DNA of 14,937 nt, from contig JAJXSZ010000036.1 of NCBI GenBank assembly GCA_021784255.1, positions 516-15,452 on the forward strand. Reading direction: 5' to 3'. The stretch is from Pseudomonadota bacterium. Lineage in GTDB: Bacteria; Pseudomonadota; Alphaproteobacteria; Acetobacterales; Acetobacteraceae. The notes under the pieces are model-generated. The model was not told the DNA's origin and made no database searches. It worked only from the letters and a program-made list of their open reading frames with translations. Of this stretch, positions 7,645 to 14,768 are shown in pieces; the stretch's first letter is position 1; each line of letters opens with the position of its first letter. Made by a program: the position numbers and the translations under genes.

Positions 7645-9207
7645 CTAGTGTGGCGCGGGCACGCCCGGCGCCAGGGCGGAGATGTCGTTGCCGTTGACGA
7701 GAAGCTTGTGCCCGTCGAAGGCGAGGTCCCAGACCATGGCGTCGCCATCGGCCTTGCCGAGCCCCTTGAGGAACAGCAGGCCGGCCAGCATCTGGCGCGC
7801 CTGCGGATCGGCGGAAAGCTCCTTGATCGCCGCGTCCAGGCCGGTCGCGCGCACCGTCGCGGTGCCCTGCGCGTTGCCCGGCCCGCTCGAGGTCAGCGTG
7901 CCGTGGCCGGTGATGTGCGCGGGGCCGGTGTCGATCGCCAGCCGGTCGATCGCGATGGTCGCCGGATGCGCGTTCAGCACCGTCATGACGAGGCTGGGAA
8001 AGGCGCTGCCGCCGGGGTTGTCGACGGCGGCGTCGAGCGTCTGGCGCAGCGTCGAGGCGTCGATGCCCGCCAGGCGCGGCTGCAGCACCAGGTGGCTGGG
8101 CACGAACGCGGCCAGCGTGCCGGAGGGGATCGCGGGGAAGGAGGGTTTGTCGAGCCCGATGTCGAGCGCCAGGCTCAGCGTTCCGTCATGCTCGCCGAAC
8201 GTCATCGCGAAGCCGAGATGGCCGATCGCGCCCTGCATCGGACCGGGGCCGTGAATGACCAGCCCGTCCTCGGATTCGCGCAGCGCGATCGAGGTGGCGC
8301 CGGTCGCCAGCGCGGCGATCAGGTCATGCAACTGCTTGCGGATCGCCGGGTCCGGCGGGGTGGCGGCGGCCGGCGGCTGCGGCAGCGTGGCCAGCGTGCT
8401 GATCGCCAGCAGGCCGGCGCGCAGCTCCGCCAGGGAAAGGTTCACGATCCGCAACGAGGTCACCGCGCGTTGCGCCTCGCTGCCGGTCGCCAGCTTGCCC
8501 ACCACCGAGGTCGTGCGCAGCCCCTTGAGGGTGCTGGTGCTCACCAGCGTCGCGCGGCCGTCCTGGGTCGGCGTGAGCCGCAGCGTGCCATCGGCGCTGT
8601 CGATATGCATGCCGCTGCCGACCTGGGCGCCCTGGCCGCTGATGTTTTCGTCGGCGGCGTGCATCGCGACGCTGCTCGGTGTCGCCAGCGTCGTATCGAT
8701 GACGCCGGAGAACGACAGCTCCTTCGCCGTCATCACGGTCATGCTGGCCATGCCCTGCGGCGGGTGGTCGATGCTGACCTCGACACGGCGCGGCGCCGCG
8801 CCGTTGCCGATCCGCCAGCGCCCGCCGCCGAGCGGCGTCAGGTCGGCGCCGATGGAATCGCCGCCGATGCCGCCGCCCTTCCAGCGATGCGCGATGGGGA
8901 TTTCGATATGATAATGATCGCCCTGAGCGGTGGCTTGCAGCAGGTCGGTCGGCGGGGCCAGCGCGCCGAGCATGCTGGCGAGCATCGCGTGCACGCCGTC
9001 GACGATGCCCTGCGCCCCGGCCGCGTCGATGGCCGGTGGCGGCGGCGGAGCGGGCTTCGGTGCCGGCGCTGCCTGCGGCGGCGACACCGGCGCCACGCTC
9101 ACCGGCTTCGGCGCCGGCGCCTGGTGGCGGTTGACGACGAAGGCGAGGGCCACGCCGCCGAGGACCAGCACGGCGGCGACGAGCATCGGGGGGCGGAACG
9201 AGCGCAT
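7645..9207 (-). CDS. Uncharacterised membrane-anchored envelope protein, AsmA/DUF945/DUF2125-like in character
   Basis: I do not recognise this 520-residue protein with certainty. It starts with a short basic stretch and one hydrophobic helix (about residues 8-25), then a Pro/Ala-rich linker (30-59), then about 460 residues with no further membrane segment. It is therefore likely tethered in the inner membrane with its body in the periplasm. The body is rich in short beta-strand-like, low-charge sequence and ends with FDGHKLLVNGNDISAL, a closing pattern that recalls DUF2125/DUF945 and AsmA-like envelope proteins. No catalytic or metal-binding motif is seen. ATG 9207 places the hydrophobic helix right at the N-terminus; ATG 9225 in the same frame would add MRYGCA. 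Neither has a good Shine-Dalgarno sequence. It sits between trpF and an EamA gene with its own likely promoter. Confidence 0.75.
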   Translation of the reverse strand: MRSFRPPMLVAAVLVLGGVALAFVVNRHQAPAPKPVSVAPVSPPQAAPAPKPAPPPPPAIDAAGAQGIVDGVHAMLASMLGALAPPTDLLQATAQGDHYHIEIPIAHRWKGGGIGGDSIGADLTPLGGGRWRIGNGAAPRRVEVSIDHPPQGMASMTVMTAKELSFSGVIDTTLATPSSVAMHAADENISGQGAQVGSGMHIDSADGTLRLTPTQDGRATLVSTSTLKGLRTTSVVGKLATGSEAQRAVTSLRIVNLSLAELRAGLLAISTLATLPQPPAAATPPDPAIRKQLHDLIAALATGATSIALRESEDGLVIHGPGPMQGAIGHLGFAMTFGEHDGTLSLALDIGLDKPSFPAIPSGTLAAFVPSHLVLQPRLAGIDASTLRQTLDAAVDNPGGSAFPSLVMTVLNAHPATIAIDRLAIDTGPAHITGHGTLTSSGPGNAQGTATVRATGLDAAIKELSADPQARQMLAGLLFLKGLGKADGDAMVWDLAFDGHKLLVNGNDISALAPGVPAPH

Positions 9208-9246
9208 GGCGCAACCATAACGCATCGCCGTCGCGCCGCATGCGGG

Positions 9247-9276
9247 ATTTTAGCGGGTCGGCGCGCGATGTGACAG
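9247..9276 (-). promoter_or_regulatory. Possible promoter of the unknown envelope-protein gene
   Basis: On the minus strand TAAAAT (9252-9247) is a good -10 hexamer in otherwise GC-rich sequence, and CTGTCA (9276-9271) is a four-of-six -35 match 18 bases upstream. Transcription would start near 9240, about 15 bases before ATG 9225 and 33 before ATG 9207. It would separate this gene from the trpF transcript. Confidence 0.35.
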
Positions 9277-9334
9277 GAGGCGCGCCACAGGGGCGACTGG
9301 CGGCGGTGCGCGGTCGCTGCCCGGCGGGCGGCGC

Positions 9335-9979
9335 TCAGCCGGCCGCCCTGGCCGCGGCGATGAAGGCGCGGATCCGGGCCGGGTCCTTGTGCCCGGGCGA
9401 GGATTCGACGCCGGAGGAGACATCGACCGCCGCCGCGCCCGCCGTCACGATCGCCGCCGCAACGTTTTCCGCCGTCAGCCCGCCGGCGAGCAGCCACGGC
9501 CCGGGCGCCCGCCAGCCGCGCGTCAGCGACCAGTCGAAGGCGCTGGCATTGCCGCCCGGCCGGCTCGCCCCCGCCGGCGCGCGGCCCTCGATCAGCAGCG
9601 CCGCGGCACCGGCCATCGCCGCGGGCAGGTCGGCGCGCGCGCTGACCGCAACCGGATACCAGAACGGTTTCGCCGCCTGCGCCGCGATCGCGGCGGCACG
9701 TTCCGGGGGCGTGTAGAGTTGCAGGATATCGAGCGGCACCGCGTCGAGCACGCGCGCGACCTCGTCATCCGCCGGCTCGACGAACAGGCCGACGAGCAAG
9801 GGGCCGCCGGGCAAGGGGCCGCCGGGCGGGCGGCGCTGCGCCAGCGCCGCGGCCTGCGCCACGGTGACGGCACGCGGCGACCGCGCGAAGAAATTGAGCC
9901 CGATCCAGTCGGCCCCGGCCCCGAGCGCGGCGTCGAAGCCGGGCGCGTCGTTGAGGCCGCAGATCTTGACCCGGATCAA
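9335..9979 (-). CDS. trpF: Phosphoribosylanthranilate isomerase TrpF
   Basis: Catalyses the Amadori rearrangement of N-(5-phosphoribosyl)anthranilate to CdRP, the third step from chorismate to tryptophan. The 214-residue TIM barrel starts MIRVKICGL with the general-base cysteine at Cys7; Arg36 (SPRAV), GLFVEP and DVSSGVE (Asp186) are in place. Two active-site positions differ from the Thermotoga enzyme: the general acid Asp126 aligns with Glu131 in LLIEGRAP, and His83 of LQLHG aligns with Tyr89. The alignment around Glu131 through PGGN and FDW needs no gap. The start is TTG 9979, within the TTGA shared with the lapA stop, which implies translational coupling. A 15-bp tandem duplication lengthens the loop at residues 52-61. 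trpBA lies 2.9 kb further on, after two other genes. Confidence 0.94.
   Translation of the reverse strand: MIRVKICGLNDAPGFDAALGAGADWIGLNFFARSPRAVTVAQAAALAQRRPPGGPLPGGPLLVGLFVEPADDEVARVLDAVPLDILQLYTPPERAAAIAAQAAKPFWYPVAVSARADLPAAMAGAAALLIEGRAPAGASRPGGNASAFDWSLTRGWRAPGPWLLAGGLTAENVAAAIVTAGAAAVDVSSGVESSPGHKDPARIRAFIAAARAAG
9796..9825. repeat. Perfect 15-bp tandem duplication inside trpF
   Basis: GCAAGGGGCCGCCGG occurs at 9796-9810 and again, without a mismatch, at 9811-9825. It encodes PGGPL twice (TrpF residues 52-61) in the loop before the strand LLVGLFVEP. Being a multiple of three, it keeps the frame. Exact identity of the copies suggests a recent slippage event. Confidence 0.9.
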
Positions 9980-10293
9980 GGCCGCGGCAGGGCGGCGTCC
10001 GGGCCCGTCGTGGCGGCGCCGCGCGCGTCGCGCAGTTGCGCGAGGTCGGTGGCGAGCCGCTCCGCCCGCCGCTCCGCGCGGCCGGCACGCCGGCGCTGGG
10101 CGAGTGCCGGCAGCCACATCAGCACCGCGCCCAGCAGGAAGGCGATGGCGGCGGGCGCTAGGATGGCGATCGCCAGCGGCAGCTGGATCGTCACATCCGT
10201 CGGCCACAGGCCGAGCTGCACCATCTGCCGGTTGGACAGCGCGAAGACGACAATCACCAGGATGAAGGGTGCCGCGAGGATCAGCCGCAGCAT
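9976..10293 (-). CDS. lapA: LapA-domain (DUF1049) inner-membrane protein
   Basis: Small membrane protein of the lipopolysaccharide assembly protein A family. In E. coli LapA works with LapB (YciM) in controlling lipopolysaccharide synthesis. The 105 residues hold two hydrophobic helices (about 3-20 and 41-62), the family-typical FALSNRQMVQLGLWP after the first, and a basic coiled-coil-prone tail (RRAGRAERRAERLATDLAQL) facing the cytosol. ATG 10293 lies 11 bases after the ihfB stop, with GAGGCGGGCGAG serving as Shine-Dalgarno. The stop overlaps the trpF start. lapA next to ihfB also occurs in E. coli-type genomes, which supports the call. The symbol follows the domain; no LapB is visible in this window. 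Confidence 0.88.
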   Translation of the reverse strand: MLRLILAAPFILVIVVFALSNRQMVQLGLWPTDVTIQLPLAIAILAPAAIAFLLGAVLMWLPALAQRRRAGRAERRAERLATDLAQLRDARGAATTGPDAALPRP

Positions 10294-10304
10294 GCTCGCC
10301 CGCC

Positions 10305-10598
10305 TCAGCCGCCGCGCTTGCCGCGGTTGACGCGCTCGCGCAGTTCCTTGCCGGCCTTGAAGAACGGCACGGCCTTTTCGTCGACATCGACGGACGCGCC
10401 GGTGCGCGGGTTGCGCCCGACGCGGGCATCGCGCTTCTTGACCGAGAATGCACCGAAGCCGCGCAGCTCCACCCGCTCGCCGCGCGACAGCGCCGCGGTG
10501 ATTTCGTTGAACACGGTGGCGACGATCGTTTCGACGTCGCGCGCCGTGAGATGCGGGTTCGCTGTTGCCAGCTCCGCGATCAGTTCCGACTTGGTCAT
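10305..10598 (-). CDS. ihfB: Integration host factor subunit beta
   Basis: Beta subunit of IHF, the sequence-specific DNA-bending heterodimer used in nucleoid structure, transcription and recombination. The 97-residue product has the whole DNABII fold: MTKSELIAELA at the N-terminus, VELRGFGAFSVKKR, and the arm motif GRNPRTG with the intercalating Pro64. ATG 10598 follows GCGAGG. The NPHLTARDVE segment and the location after rpsA and before lapA identify the beta subunit rather than HU or IHF alpha. The frame happens to stay open far upstream, but ATG 10598 is the only start fitting the family. It is probably transcribed separately from rpsA because a terminator lies in between; I see no confident promoter in 10599-10729. 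Confidence 0.96.
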   Translation of the reverse strand: MTKSELIAELATANPHLTARDVETIVATVFNEITAALSRGERVELRGFGAFSVKKRDARVGRNPRTGASVDVDEKAVPFFKAGKELRERVNRGKRGG

Positions 10599-10729
10599 GG
10601 CCTCGCTGGTGTTGCCGTCCCTGAAATCGCTGTTACAGGCTTGCGGACTTTCCCCGCGTTGCGTCGGACGCTGCCAGAACGGATCGTTGGCGTCAATCGC
10701 GATACCGGTGCAAGTGCTTGTCCGCCAAC

Positions 10730-10758
10730 AAAAAAGCTCCCGCCACGAGGGCGGGAGC
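10730..10758 (-). terminator. Rho-independent terminator of rpsA
   Basis: On the minus strand GCTCCCGCC (10758-10750), a five-base loop and GGCGGGAGC (10744-10736) form a perfect nine-base-pair stem, followed at once by six T (10735-10730). It starts 45 bases after the rpsA stop. It is the only textbook intrinsic terminator in the window and separates rpsA from ihfB. Confidence 0.95.
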
Positions 10759-10803
10759 CTGTTTGCCGTCGGGCGGTGGCCCGGAGCCGCTCTTCGGCCC
10801 GAC

Positions 10804-12543
10804 CTACTCTTCCGTCTGCGCCTGCTGGTTGCGCCGGCGGATGGCTGCGCCGAGGATGTCGCCGAGCGAGGCGCCGCTGTCGGAGGTGCCGTAGTCGGCG
10901 ATCGCCTGCTTGTCCTCCTCGACCTCCTTGCCCTTGATCGTGAGCTGCAGCTTGCGGGCGGAACGATCGATCGCGGTGACCTTGGCATCCACCTTCTCGC
11001 CGATCGCGAACCGGTCGGGCCGCTGCTCGGCCTTGTCGCGGGCGAGCTCGGCGCGGCGGATGAAGCCGGTGAGCACCTCGTCGACCCGCACCTCGATGCC
11101 GTTGGACTGCACCGCGGTGACGACGCAGGTGACGATCGCGCCCTTGTGGACGCGGTCGAGCACCGCCGCCGCCGGGTCATCGTGCAGCTGCTTGATGCCG
11201 AGCGAGATGCGCTCCTTCTCGATGTCGATGTCGAGCACCTTGGCCTTGATGATCTGGCCCTTCTCGTACTTCGCCATCGCCAGCTCGCCGGGCTCGTCCC
11301 AGGAGAGGTCGGACATGTGCACCATGCCGTCGATCTCCGGCGCGAGGCCGACGAACAGACCGAACTCGGTGATGTTGCGGATCTCGCCGTCGATGGTGGA
11401 GCCGATCGGGTGCTCGTCCTGGAACTGCTCCCAGGGGTTGCGCTGCACCTGCTTGAGGCCGAGCGAGATGCGGCGCTTGCCGGCGTCCACATCGAGCACC
11501 ATCACCTCCACCTCCTGGCTGGTGGCGACGATCTTGCCCGGATGCACGTTCTTCTTGGTCCAGGACATTTCGGAGACGTGCACCAGCCCCTCGACCCCCG
11601 GCTCCAGCTCCACGAAGGCGCCGTAGTCGGTGATGTTGGTGACGCGGCCGGAGTATTTGGCGCCCGGCGGATACTTCGCCATCACGCCTTCCCACGGATC
11701 GGTCTCGAGCTGCTTCATGCCGAGGCTGATGCGCTGGGTGTCCGGGTTGAAGCGGATCACCTGCACGCGCACCTGCTGGCCGATCTGCAGCGCCTCGGAC
11801 GGATGGTTGATGCGCCGCCAGGCGATGTCGGTCACGTGCAGCAGCCCGTCGACGCCGCCGAGATCGACGAAGGCGCCGTAGTCGGTGATGTTCTTGACCA
11901 CGCCGTCCAGGATCATGCCTTCCTTGAGGCCCTGGATCAGTTCGCTGCGCTGCTCGGCGCGGGTTTCCTCGAGCACCGCGCGGCGGGAGACGACGATGTT
12001 GCCGCGGGTGCGGTCCATCTTCAGGATCTGGAACGGCTGCGCCTGGCCCATCAGCGGCGTGACGTCGCGCACCGGACGGATATCGACCTGGCTGCCGGGC
12101 AGGAACGCCACGGCGCCGCCGAGATCGACGGTGAAGCCGCCCTTGACGCGGCCGAAGATCGTGCCGTTGACGCGCTGCTGCGTCTCGAAGGCGCGCTCGA
12201 GCGCGGACCAGGCCTCCTCGCGCCGCGCCTTCTCGCGCGAGAGGACGATGGCGCCGTCGCGGTCCTCGTAGCGCTCGACGAACAGCTCGATGACATCGCC
12301 GGGCTTCACTTCGGGCTTCTGCCCGGGGGCGGCGAATTCCTTGAGGGCGACGCGGCCCTCGCTCTTGAGGCCGACATCGACGATGGCGAACTCGTCGGTG
12401 AGGCGGACGACGCGGCCGGTGACGACCGAGCCGTCGAAGGCGGTGTCGCGGCCGAGGGTTTCCTCGAGCAGCGAGGCGAAATCCTCGCCCCCTGGCGTGT
12501 GGCTCTGGGGCGCGCGCGCGGGCGCGGTGGCGGTAGCTGACAT
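10804..12543 (-). CDS. rpsA: 30S ribosomal protein S1
   Basis: RNA-binding protein of the small subunit that helps bring mRNA to the ribosome. The 579 residues contain six S1 (OB-fold) domains near 38-104, 124-188, 209-277, 294-364, 381-451 and 467-536. Domains 3 and 4 carry the near-identical NITDYGAFVxL signature, with LHVTDIAW and VHVSEMSW behind it; domain 5 has NITEFGLFVGL. Length is as expected (E. coli 557). ATG 12543 gives MSATATAPARAP before the first domain. The frame extends upstream to 12774 but passes through the promoter and lacks a plausible start. There is no good Shine-Dalgarno sequence; AAGG is about 15 bases away. It has its own promoter, a roughly 147-nt leader and its own terminator, fitting high and self-controlled expression. 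Confidence 0.97.
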   Translation of the reverse strand: MSATATAPARAPQSHTPGGEDFASLLEETLGRDTAFDGSVVTGRVVRLTDEFAIVDVGLKSEGRVALKEFAAPGQKPEVKPGDVIELFVERYEDRDGAIVLSREKARREEAWSALERAFETQQRVNGTIFGRVKGGFTVDLGGAVAFLPGSQVDIRPVRDVTPLMGQAQPFQILKMDRTRGNIVVSRRAVLEETRAEQRSELIQGLKEGMILDGVVKNITDYGAFVDLGGVDGLLHVTDIAWRRINHPSEALQIGQQVRVQVIRFNPDTQRISLGMKQLETDPWEGVMAKYPPGAKYSGRVTNITDYGAFVELEPGVEGLVHVSEMSWTKKNVHPGKIVATSQEVEVMVLDVDAGKRRISLGLKQVQRNPWEQFQDEHPIGSTIDGEIRNITEFGLFVGLAPEIDGMVHMSDLSWDEPGELAMAKYEKGQIIKAKVLDIDIEKERISLGIKQLHDDPAAAVLDRVHKGAIVTCVVTAVQSNGIEVRVDEVLTGFIRRAELARDKAEQRPDRFAIGEKVDAKVTAIDRSARKLQLTIKGKEVEEDKQAIADYGTSDSGASLGDILGAAIRRRNQQAQTEE

Positions 12544-12690
12544 GCTGTGCTGGATGACCTTGTTGCGCGGCTGGCCGGGGGCCGGGAGCCGCTGTGGCAG
12601 GCGCGCCGGGACCGGCACGACTTCCCGCCGCGGGGCGGGCACGGGGATTGACGCCGGAACCTCCCGGCGGCCGCGGACCATCCGCGATGC
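12544..12690 (-). promoter_or_regulatory. Long 5' leader of rpsA
   Basis: If transcription starts about seven bases after the -10 box, the rpsA mRNA carries a leader of about 147 nt with no open frame I would believe. It includes the hairpin CCCGCC/GGCGGG (12624-12629 with 12634-12639, four-base loop) and other GC-rich complementary pieces, and lacks a properly spaced Shine-Dalgarno sequence. Known: E. coli S1 represses its own translation through a structured leader. Inferred: a similar role here. Confidence 0.45.
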
Positions 12691-12696
12691 GCGCGC

Positions 12697-12725
12697 ACAT
12701 AGGGTTTCGCCCGCCGGAAAGTCAA
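12697..12725 (-). promoter_or_regulatory. Promoter of rpsA, alphaproteobacterial housekeeping type
   Basis: On the minus strand the -35 box TTGACT (12725-12720, preceded by C) and the -10 box CTATGT (12702-12697) are exactly 17 bases apart. This closely matches the CTTGAC-N17-CTATAT pattern of alphaproteobacterial housekeeping promoters. It stands out as a relatively AT-rich patch in very GC-rich sequence and lies downstream of the cmk stop. Confidence 0.8.
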
Positions 12726-12733
12726 GGTTCGCC

Positions 12734-12772
12734 GTCGCCGCCCGCCGTCGCCGCGCCGCCGTCGCCGTCGCC
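12734..12772. repeat. Degenerate GTCGCC short repeats
   Basis: GTCGCC occurs at 12734, 12747, 12761 and 12767, embedded in CCG/GCC-rich sequence between the cmk stop and the rpsA -35 box. Spacing is 13, 14 and 6 bases. It is low-complexity sequence, probably slippage-prone; I see no coding role. Confidence 0.5.
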
Positions 12773-12792
12773 ACGGTCGTCTCCGCTGCCGG

Positions 12793-13416
12793 CTAGCGTT
12801 GCCCGATCAGCGCCAGCGCCGCCGCGAACACCGCGTCCGCGTCCTGGTCCGTGGTGTCGAGCTCGACCGCATCGGCGGCCTTCTTGGCCGGCGCGGCGAG
12901 GCGCCGGACATCGCGCTCGTCGCGCGCCGCAAGTTCCGCCGCCACGTCCGCGAACGGGCGGAGCATGCCCTTGGCCTCGAACTCGAGGCAGCGGCGGCGC
13001 GCGCGCTCCTGCTGGCTGGCGGTGACGAACAGCTTCACGTCGGCATCCGGGAACACCACGGTGCCGATGTCGCGCCCGTCCAGCACCGCGCCGCGCTCGG
13101 CGCCGAAGCGGCGCTGGAAATCGAGCAGCTCGTCGCGTACTGCCTGTTGGGCGGCGACCAGGCTCGCGGCTTCGTCCGCCTCCGGCCCGCGCAGGTCGGC
13201 GCGGTCGAGATCCTCCGGGCGCAGCGCGCGGGCGGCGGCGAGGGCGGCGGCGCGGTCCGCGGGGTTGCCGCCGGCATCGAGCACCCGCCGGCCGACGGCG
13301 CGGTAGAGCAGGCCGGTATCCAGATAGGGGAGATGGAAATGCGCGGCCAGGCGGCGCGCCAGCGTGCCCTTGCCCGCCGCGGACGGCCCGTCGATGGCGA
13401 TGATGCGTGGCGCCAT
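12793..13416 (-). CDS. cmk: Cytidylate kinase
   Basis: Phosphorylates CMP and dCMP with ATP, salvaging pyrimidine nucleotides. The 207-residue product begins MAPRIIAIDGPSAAGKGT with the P-loop at 10-18, followed by YLDTGLLYRAVGR (nucleoside-binding region), DGRDIGTVVFPDADVKLFVTAS, and the lid RDERDVRR with APAKKAADAVELDTT. All are family signatures, and the length is close to other Cmk proteins (E. coli 227). ATG 13416 shares one base with the aroA stop (TGATG), so translation is probably coupled. aroA-cmk-rpsA is a common proteobacterial order. The frame stays open upstream into aroA, but that stretch is an aroA shadow. Confidence 0.96.
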   Translation of the reverse strand: MAPRIIAIDGPSAAGKGTLARRLAAHFHLPYLDTGLLYRAVGRRVLDAGGNPADRAAALAAARALRPEDLDRADLRGPEADEAASLVAAQQAVRDELLDFQRRFGAERGAVLDGRDIGTVVFPDADVKLFVTASQQERARRRCLEFEAKGMLRPFADVAAELAARDERDVRRLAAPAKKAADAVELDTTDQDADAVFAAALALIGQR

Positions 13417-14768
13417 CAGGCCGCGACCAGCGCCGGGGTCTCGCCGGCGAGGCGGTTCATCAGCGCGACGAAGCCCGGGAAGCTGGTGTCGATGAAGCCG
13501 GTGTCGTCGACCGCGACCGGCGCATCCGTCGCCAGCCCCAGCACCAGCGCGCTCATCGCCAGCCGGTGGTCCATGTGCGTCGCCACCATCCCGCCGCCGG
13601 CGGGCGGGCGGCCGGTGCCGTGCACCACCAGGTCGTCGCCCTCGATGCGCACCTGCGCGCCGTTGGCGGTGAGCAGCTCGGCGGTGGCGGCGAGACGGTC
13701 GCTTTCCTTGACCCGCAGCTCCGCCAGCCCGCGCATGCGCGTGGTTCCGGTGGCGCAGGCGGCGGCGACCGCGAGCACCGGGTATTCGTCGATCATCGAG
13801 GGCGCGCGCTCGTAGGGCACATCGACGCCGCGCAGCGCGCCATGGGCGACGACCAGGTCGCCGACCACCTCGCCGCCCGCCTCGCGCCGGTTGGCGAGCG
13901 TGATGGCGGCGCCCATCTCCAGCAGCGTCGTCAGCAGCCCGGTGCGCAGCGGGTTGAGGCCGAGGTCGCGGATGGTGACGTGCGAGCCCGGCACCAGCAG
14001 GGCGGCGACCAGCGGGAAGGCGGCGGAGGACGGATCGCCGGGCACCGCCACGTCGCGGGCGCGCAGTTCCGGCTGGCCGGCCAGCGTGATGCGCCGCCCG
14101 GCGCCTACTTCCTCCACCGCCACGCGGGCCCCGAAATGGCGCAGCATCGCCTCCGTGTGGTCGCGCGTGGCCTCGTTTTCCTCGACCACGGTCGCGCCCG
14201 GCGCGTGCAGGCCGAACAGCAGCAGCGCGGATTTCACCTGCGCCGAGGGCACCGGCGTGGTGACCGCAAGCGGCAGCGGCTCGCGCGGCCCCTGGATCGC
14301 CAGCGGCAGCCGCCCGCCCTCGCGCGCGAGGAACGTGGCGCCGCCCAGCGCCAGCAGGTCCGTGACCCGCCGCATCGGCCGCCGCCGCAGGCTGGCGTCG
14401 CCGGTCATCACCGAGAGGAACGGGTGCGCCGCCAGCACGCCGGCGAGCAGCCGCGCGGCGGTGCCGGAATTGCCCATGTCGAGCACGTCCTCCGGCTCCG
14501 CCAGCCCGCCGACGCCGCGCCCGGCCACCAGCCAGTCCGCGCCGTCGCGGGCCACGCAGGCGCCGAGCGCGCGCATCGCCGCCGCGGTGCGCAGCACGTC
14601 CTCGCCCTCGAGCAGGCCCTTGATCCGGGTCTCGCCGACGGCGAGCGCCGCGAACATCAGCGCGCGGTGGCTGATCGACTTGTCGCCCGGCACCGTGCAG
14701 ACGCCGCTGAGCGGGCCGGCGGGCCGGCGGGAGGTGAGCGGTTTCGGCGCGGCGCTGGGGCTGGTCAT
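13416..14768 (-). CDS. aroA: 3-phosphoshikimate 1-carboxyvinyltransferase (EPSP synthase)
   Basis: Sixth step of the shikimate pathway: transfers enolpyruvyl from PEP to shikimate 3-phosphate, leading to chorismate and the aromatic amino acids. The 450-residue product shows PGDKSISHR (Lys30, Ser31), DMGNSGTAARLL, GDASLRRRPM, SAQVKSALL, RDHTE, catalytic Asp327 in IDEYPVLAVAAA, and LRVKESDRL (Lys354, Glu355). GDKS, SAQVK and RDHTE are the wording of class II enzymes such as Agrobacterium CP4, but Gly102 sits where CP4 has the Ala linked to glyphosate insensitivity. ATG 14768 gives the usual N-terminus; ATG 14786 would add six residues, and neither has a Shine-Dalgarno sequence. Head of the aroA-cmk pair. 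A -10-like CTATCG lies seven bases upstream of ATG 14768. Confidence 0.96.
   Translation of the reverse strand: MTSPSAAPKPLTSRRPAGPLSGVCTVPGDKSISHRALMFAALAVGETRIKGLLEGEDVLRTAAAMRALGACVARDGADWLVAGRGVGGLAEPEDVLDMGNSGTAARLLAGVLAAHPFLSVMTGDASLRRRPMRRVTDLLALGGATFLAREGGRLPLAIQGPREPLPLAVTTPVPSAQVKSALLLFGLHAPGATVVEENEATRDHTEAMLRHFGARVAVEEVGAGRRITLAGQPELRARDVAVPGDPSSAAFPLVAALLVPGSHVTIRDLGLNPLRTGLLTTLLEMGAAITLANRREAGGEVVGDLVVAHGALRGVDVPYERAPSMIDEYPVLAVAAACATGTTRMRGLAELRVKESDRLAATAELLTANGAQVRIEGDDLVVHGTGRPPAGGGMVATHMDHRLAMSALVLGLATDAPVAVDDTGFIDTSFPGFVALMNRLAGETPALVAA

Noticed and set aside
10305..11492. IhfB with a 298-residue N-terminal extension
   Set aside because: The extension runs through the terminator and antisense-frame rpsA sequence. 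ATG 10598 with GCGAGG gives a normal 97-residue IHF beta.
10318..12540. 740-codon open frame on the plus strand opposite rpsA
   Set aside because: It crosses the rpsA terminator and mirrors the S1 domain repeats, giving Asp/Leu/Val-rich low-complexity protein; a shadow of rpsA and ihfB.
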